From CAVRJC01 sp963721435 (lineage in GTDB: Bacteria > Actinomycetota > Acidimicrobiia > IMCC26256 > DASPTH01): a DNA stretch of 64,000 nt. This document shows positions 61,576 to 64,000 of the stretch, piece by piece. Below the pieces are notes generated by a model. The model had not been told where the DNA came from. It did not search any database and saw nothing but the letters and a program-made list of their open reading frames with translations. How positions within the stretch are numbered: position 1 is the stretch's first letter; each line of letters opens with the position of its first letter. The stretch spans positions 313,476 through 377,475 of the forward strand of contig CAVRJC010000004.1 of NCBI GenBank assembly GCA_963721435.1. Direction: 5' to 3'. The position numbers and the translations under genes were made by a program.

Positions 61576-62658
61576 ATGAGCGATGGCGCCGAGGAGGCTG
61601 GTGAGGGCGTCTCGCGGTGCACTGTGAGCGAGTTGCGCGAACTCCACGATTTTCGGCGCGGCCTGTGGGGTGACGAGAGTCGCGTTGCCGATCCGGCGCG
61701 CACCGTTTGGTTGTGTGTGCAGAATCCTGCTGGGCGCGAAGAAGAAGGTCCTTGGGTCTGGATCTGCCGACGTGAAGGCAAGATCATCGGGACCACTGCA
61801 CGGGTTCCGTTTCCGCTCAAGGTCGGCGATGAGGAGTGCCGCTCGCAATGGGGCTTCAACCTCATCGTCGATCCCCGATGGCGAGGCACGGGCATTGCGG
61901 CGGCACTGAGCGTCGCGGCGCGGGACAAGTGTCGGATCTCGTGTTCGGTGGGCATGTCCGACGACGGGAGGCGACACACGATCCGCAACGGGTACACCAT
62001 GGTCGGGGCTGTCCCGGTCTACGTGTACGTCCTCGATCCGTTGAGGTTCCTCCGACGGCGCGGCGCGCCGAGATGGCTCGTGCGCGCGGCCACCCCGTTG
62101 AACTGGAGCGCGGGTCGAGTCGCGGGGTGGTGGTGTCGGCTTCGGAGTGTTGGCTTTGATCTCGTTCCCATCGACGCGTTCGATGATCGGGGCGATCGAA
62201 TCTGGCATGACGTCTCCCCGGAGTTTCCCGTGATCGGACGGCGGGATACCGCGAGACTGCAGTGGCGATTCGACCAGTCTCCCGACCGCGGTGACTACTC
62301 GCGCTTCTATTTGCTGCGCCGCGGACGCCCCGTCGGATATGTCGTGGTGCGCGCAACCACCTGGCACGAAGAGAAGGCCCTCAAAGTCGTCGACTACCTC
62401 GCGGCGCCCCGTCATCTCGGCCCGCTGTTCGCGCACACCGTCCGAACTGCTCGCGACGAGGGTGTCGCGATCCTGCGGTGCAGAACGCTCAACGACCGCG
62501 CTCGCGCGACGTTCCGTTCCCTGGGTTTCCTGAGGGCGAGGCACGCGAGTCGAACCCACGAACTGGCGGTGCACATCGACGACCGAGACCCGTCACGCCC
62601 CTTGGTCTCGAATCCCAAGAACTGGTTCGTCACCGACGCTGACAGCGACCTCGACTGA
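61576..62658 (+). CDS. GNAT-family acetyltransferase-like protein
   Basis: I start at ATG 61576 (MSDGAEEAGEG), giving 360 residues; an ORF start at 61426 is possible but its extra part has no similarity. The first half has GNAT motifs (GKIIGTTARVPFPL, FNLIVDPRWRGTGIAAALSVAA). A second half shows a repeated GNAT-like fold (FYLLRRGRPVGYVVVRATTWH, LNDRARATFRSLGFLRA). This double domain suggests N-acyltransferase activity on a small molecule or envelope component. No linked partner gives the substrate. No clear ribosome binding site. Confidence 0.75.
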   Translation: MSDGAEEAGEGVSRCTVSELRELHDFRRGLWGDESRVADPARTVWLCVQNPAGREEEGPWVWICRREGKIIGTTARVPFPLKVGDEECRSQWGFNLIVDPRWRGTGIAAALSVAARDKCRISCSVGMSDDGRRHTIRNGYTMVGAVPVYVYVLDPLRFLRRRGAPRWLVRAATPLNWSAGRVAGWWCRLRSVGFDLVPIDAFDDRGDRIWHDVSPEFPVIGRRDTARLQWRFDQSPDRGDYSRFYLLRRGRPVGYVVVRATTWHEEKALKVVDYLAAPRHLGPLFAHTVRTARDEGVAILRCRTLNDRARATFRSLGFLRARHASRTHELAVHIDDRDPSRPLVSNPKNWFVTDADSDLD

Positions 62659-62821
62659 TCGCGCTTGCACCAAGCGAGGTCGCCCAATGAACCGAATCGG
62701 TTGACTTCAGAGGTTGGTGCCTCGGCCCTCCTCACGGACGTCCGGACGTGTGAGACTGGGGCGGGGCGTTGAGGATACCCGGGCGATATCCGGAGAGCCG
62801 GGCCGAGTATCGGGCCGGAAG

Positions 62822-63198
62822 TTAGACGAGCGCGCCGAGGAACTCCGTCCAACGGCCGTAACGCCGCAGTGACCTGTACCCGGCCACGTGTGCTCGGTGC
62901 AGTCGGGGAGGCGCGCCGCGATCCGGTTGCTCATCTCGGGGTCGAGGATGTCGTCGGCGTCACCGACGAACAGCTCGACGTGCATGCTCCGGTGCTTCAA
63001 CGGCTCCGACCCACCGACGCCCGGCCGATCGGCCGTGACGAGCCGGATGCCGAGCGCCACGGTGACCGCGTCGTCGGGGTGCTTGCACAGACGCGAGTCG
63101 CCGGTCCCGTGCTGGAAGAACACCGGGATGCCGTCCGGCGCGCCGACGACTTCGTACGCGAGTTGCCGTCCATCGCCGACCGTGAGTGTCTCCGTCAT
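62822..63198 (-). pseudogene. Alpha/beta hydrolase with internal deletion
   Basis: ATG 63198 opens TETLTVGDGRQLAYEVVGAPDGIPVFFQHGTGDSRL and reaches LVTADRPGVGGSEPLKH, as in full-length family members. The sequence then jumps to SMHVELFVGDADDILDPEMSNRIAARLPDCTEHTWPGTGHCGV, the Asp/His part of the triad. The GxSxG nucleophile elbow and cap region are missing, so the protein cannot hydrolyse. A frame change near 62870 would give the normal RWTEFLGALV end and the stop at 62822. Uncorrected, the frame runs to 62707. Confidence 0.7.
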
Positions 63199-63288
63199 CC
63201 GTGCTCCATTCCTGGTAACGCGCCGCCCGACGACCGCGTGCGCCGCTGCGAGAATCAGAGGTGGCAGCACTGTGAGAGGGTGACCCTG

Positions 63289-64000
63289 ATGCACACAGAT
63301 CTCGAGGGTCGGGTCGCGATCGTCACCGGTGGCGGGCGCGAGCTCGGACGGGTGATCGCGCTGGCCTTCGCCGACGCCGGCGCGGACGTAGCTGTGATCG
63401 GGCGCACCGCGAGCCCACTCGACGATGCCGCCGCGATGGTCACGGCGGGTGGTCGACGCGCGTGGTCGCGCGTGTGCGACGTCACGGATGACGACGCGGT
63501 CACGCGGACGTTCGCCGACATCGCGGCGGAGGCCGGTACGATCGACGTCCTGGTGAACAACGCCGCCGCGCCGCGCCTGCAGCGCGCGGTCGTGGACATG
63601 ACGCTGCCCGAGTGGCGCGCCGCGTTCGAGATCAAGGTGACCGGCGCGATGCTCTGCTGCCGCGAAGCGCTCCGCGTCATGGTCCCGAACGGTCGCGGTT
63701 CCATCGTGAACATCTCGGGGACCACCGGGAAGGACGGCTTGGCGTACGTGAGCGCGCACTCGGTCGCGCAAGCAGGGCTCATCGCGCTCACGCAGTCACT
63801 CGCGAAGGAAGTCGGTCGCCACGGCGTCCGTGTCAACGCGGTCGTGCCGTCGGCGATCGAAGGCGAGCACCTCTCGCGCATCGCCGCGGCGCACGATCAC
63901 CTCGTCGCCATGCGTGACGGCACGCTGCTCGATCAGTTGGTCGCAGCGTCACCGCTCGGGCGGCTCGTGCGTGCGAGCGACGTCGCCGCGGCGGTCGTGT
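63289..64000 (+). CDS. SDR-family protein with lost catalytic Tyr/Lys, cut by the window end
   Basis: ATG 63289 opens 237 residues running off the window. The Rossmann part is intact (VAIVTGGGRELGRVIALAFADAGADVAVIG, VLVNNAAAPRL), and Ser is in VNISGTTGK. The Y-x-x-x-K position reads AHSVAQAGLIAL, so Tyr is His and Lys is Gln. It continues as VRVNAVVPSAIEGEHL. Such changes normally abolish dehydrogenase activity. It may be a non-catalytic binding protein or a decaying gene. Divergent from the deleted hydrolase. Confidence 0.85.
   Translation, partial: MHTDLEGRVAIVTGGGRELGRVIALAFADAGADVAVIGRTASPLDDAAAMVTAGGRRAWSRVCDVTDDDAVTRTFADIAAEAGTIDVLVNNAAAPRLQRAVVDMTLPEWRAAFEIKVTGAMLCCREALRVMVPNGRGSIVNISGTTGKDGLAYVSAHSVAQAGLIALTQSLAKEVGRHGVRVNAVVPSAIEGEHLSRIAAAHDHLVAMRDGTLLDQLVAASPLGRLVRASDVAAAVV

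Overview
The window is high-GC bacterial DNA with dense, mostly short-gapped or 4-bp-overlapping genes. It carries several actinobacterial markers: a WhiB-family Fe-S regulator, a Bpa-type proteasome activator, an E2-E1 fused 2-oxoglutarate dehydrogenase (Kgd/OdhA type), a DUF3107 protein, a PdtaS-type histidine kinase and a class II DAHP synthase. It is chromosomal DNA of an actinobacterium. An Acidimicrobiia-like, uncultured lineage is my inference, and class-level placement is uncertain. No intact phage, plasmid, IS element or CRISPR array is visible.

Layout. 1-2.55 kb is a sigma-factor partner-switching module: the end of a SpoIIE-type phosphatase, a STAS anti-anti-sigma factor, an anti-sigma kinase with an unknown C-terminal domain, and a MEDS-sensor/kinase fusion. 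2.55-9.8 kb is a membrane-lipid block: phospholipase D, two PAP2 phosphatases, a damaged MFS carrier, a flippase-like protein, a diacylglycerol-kinase-like enzyme and YihY/BrkB. Two GTTT-N15-17-GGGTA promoters of the SigB/SigF type lie in these two blocks, so they may form a stress regulon. 9.8-14.8 kb holds an acyl-CoA dehydrogenase/TetR/aldo-keto reductase operon and a glycosyltransferase operon. 14.8-17.8 kb has a folded, gene-free leader, a 28-residue secreted-like peptide and two membrane HD-domain proteins. 17.8-19.7 kb holds DUF5317, a lipoyl-like domain and a sortase. 19.7-26.5 kb is a complete System I cytochrome c maturation operon (ccmABCDEFGHI), followed by cyclophilin.

27-31.9 kb holds a DUF2236 protein, TauE/SafE, Rrf2, aconitase and a DUF695-like protein. 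31.9-34.5 kb is a CCAEP-tail radical SAM protein paired with an ATP-grasp enzyme. 34.5-39 kb is an Fe-S island: NfuA-like, DUF169, NifS-like desulfurase, a SufR-like repressor and a divergent Mrp ATPase. 39-44.3 kb is a tyrosine phosphatase/glutamine-synthetase-like/SDR/SDR operon divergent from an aldehyde dehydrogenase. 44.3-48.7 kb holds DUF3107, two Get3/ArsA-like ATPases, a PdtaS-like kinase and WhiB. 48.8-54.4 kb holds GDPD, a second lipid kinase, a UdgB-like uracil-DNA glycosylase, a DapA-family protein, and an EmrB/QacA-type MFS with TetR. 54.5-60.1 kb holds Kgd, DAHP synthase and Bpa. 60.1-64 kb is a patchier region with a truncated ferritin-like gene, tRNA-Arg(CCG), a GNAT protein, a deleted alpha/beta hydrolase and an SDR with lost catalytic residues running off the end.

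Two global features matter when reading the annotation. First, about 20 short frame disruptions interrupt otherwise well-conserved genes. Several are explained by one extra base or one missing CG pair, which points to consensus errors. A few other genes carry larger internal deletions that such errors cannot explain. Second, the three convergent gene ends at 35.1, 48.3 and 54.4 kb carry the same palindrome family, with a compensatory base change between copies. Many genes have a TANNNT box 6-8 nt before the start codon, which indicates leaderless transcripts.
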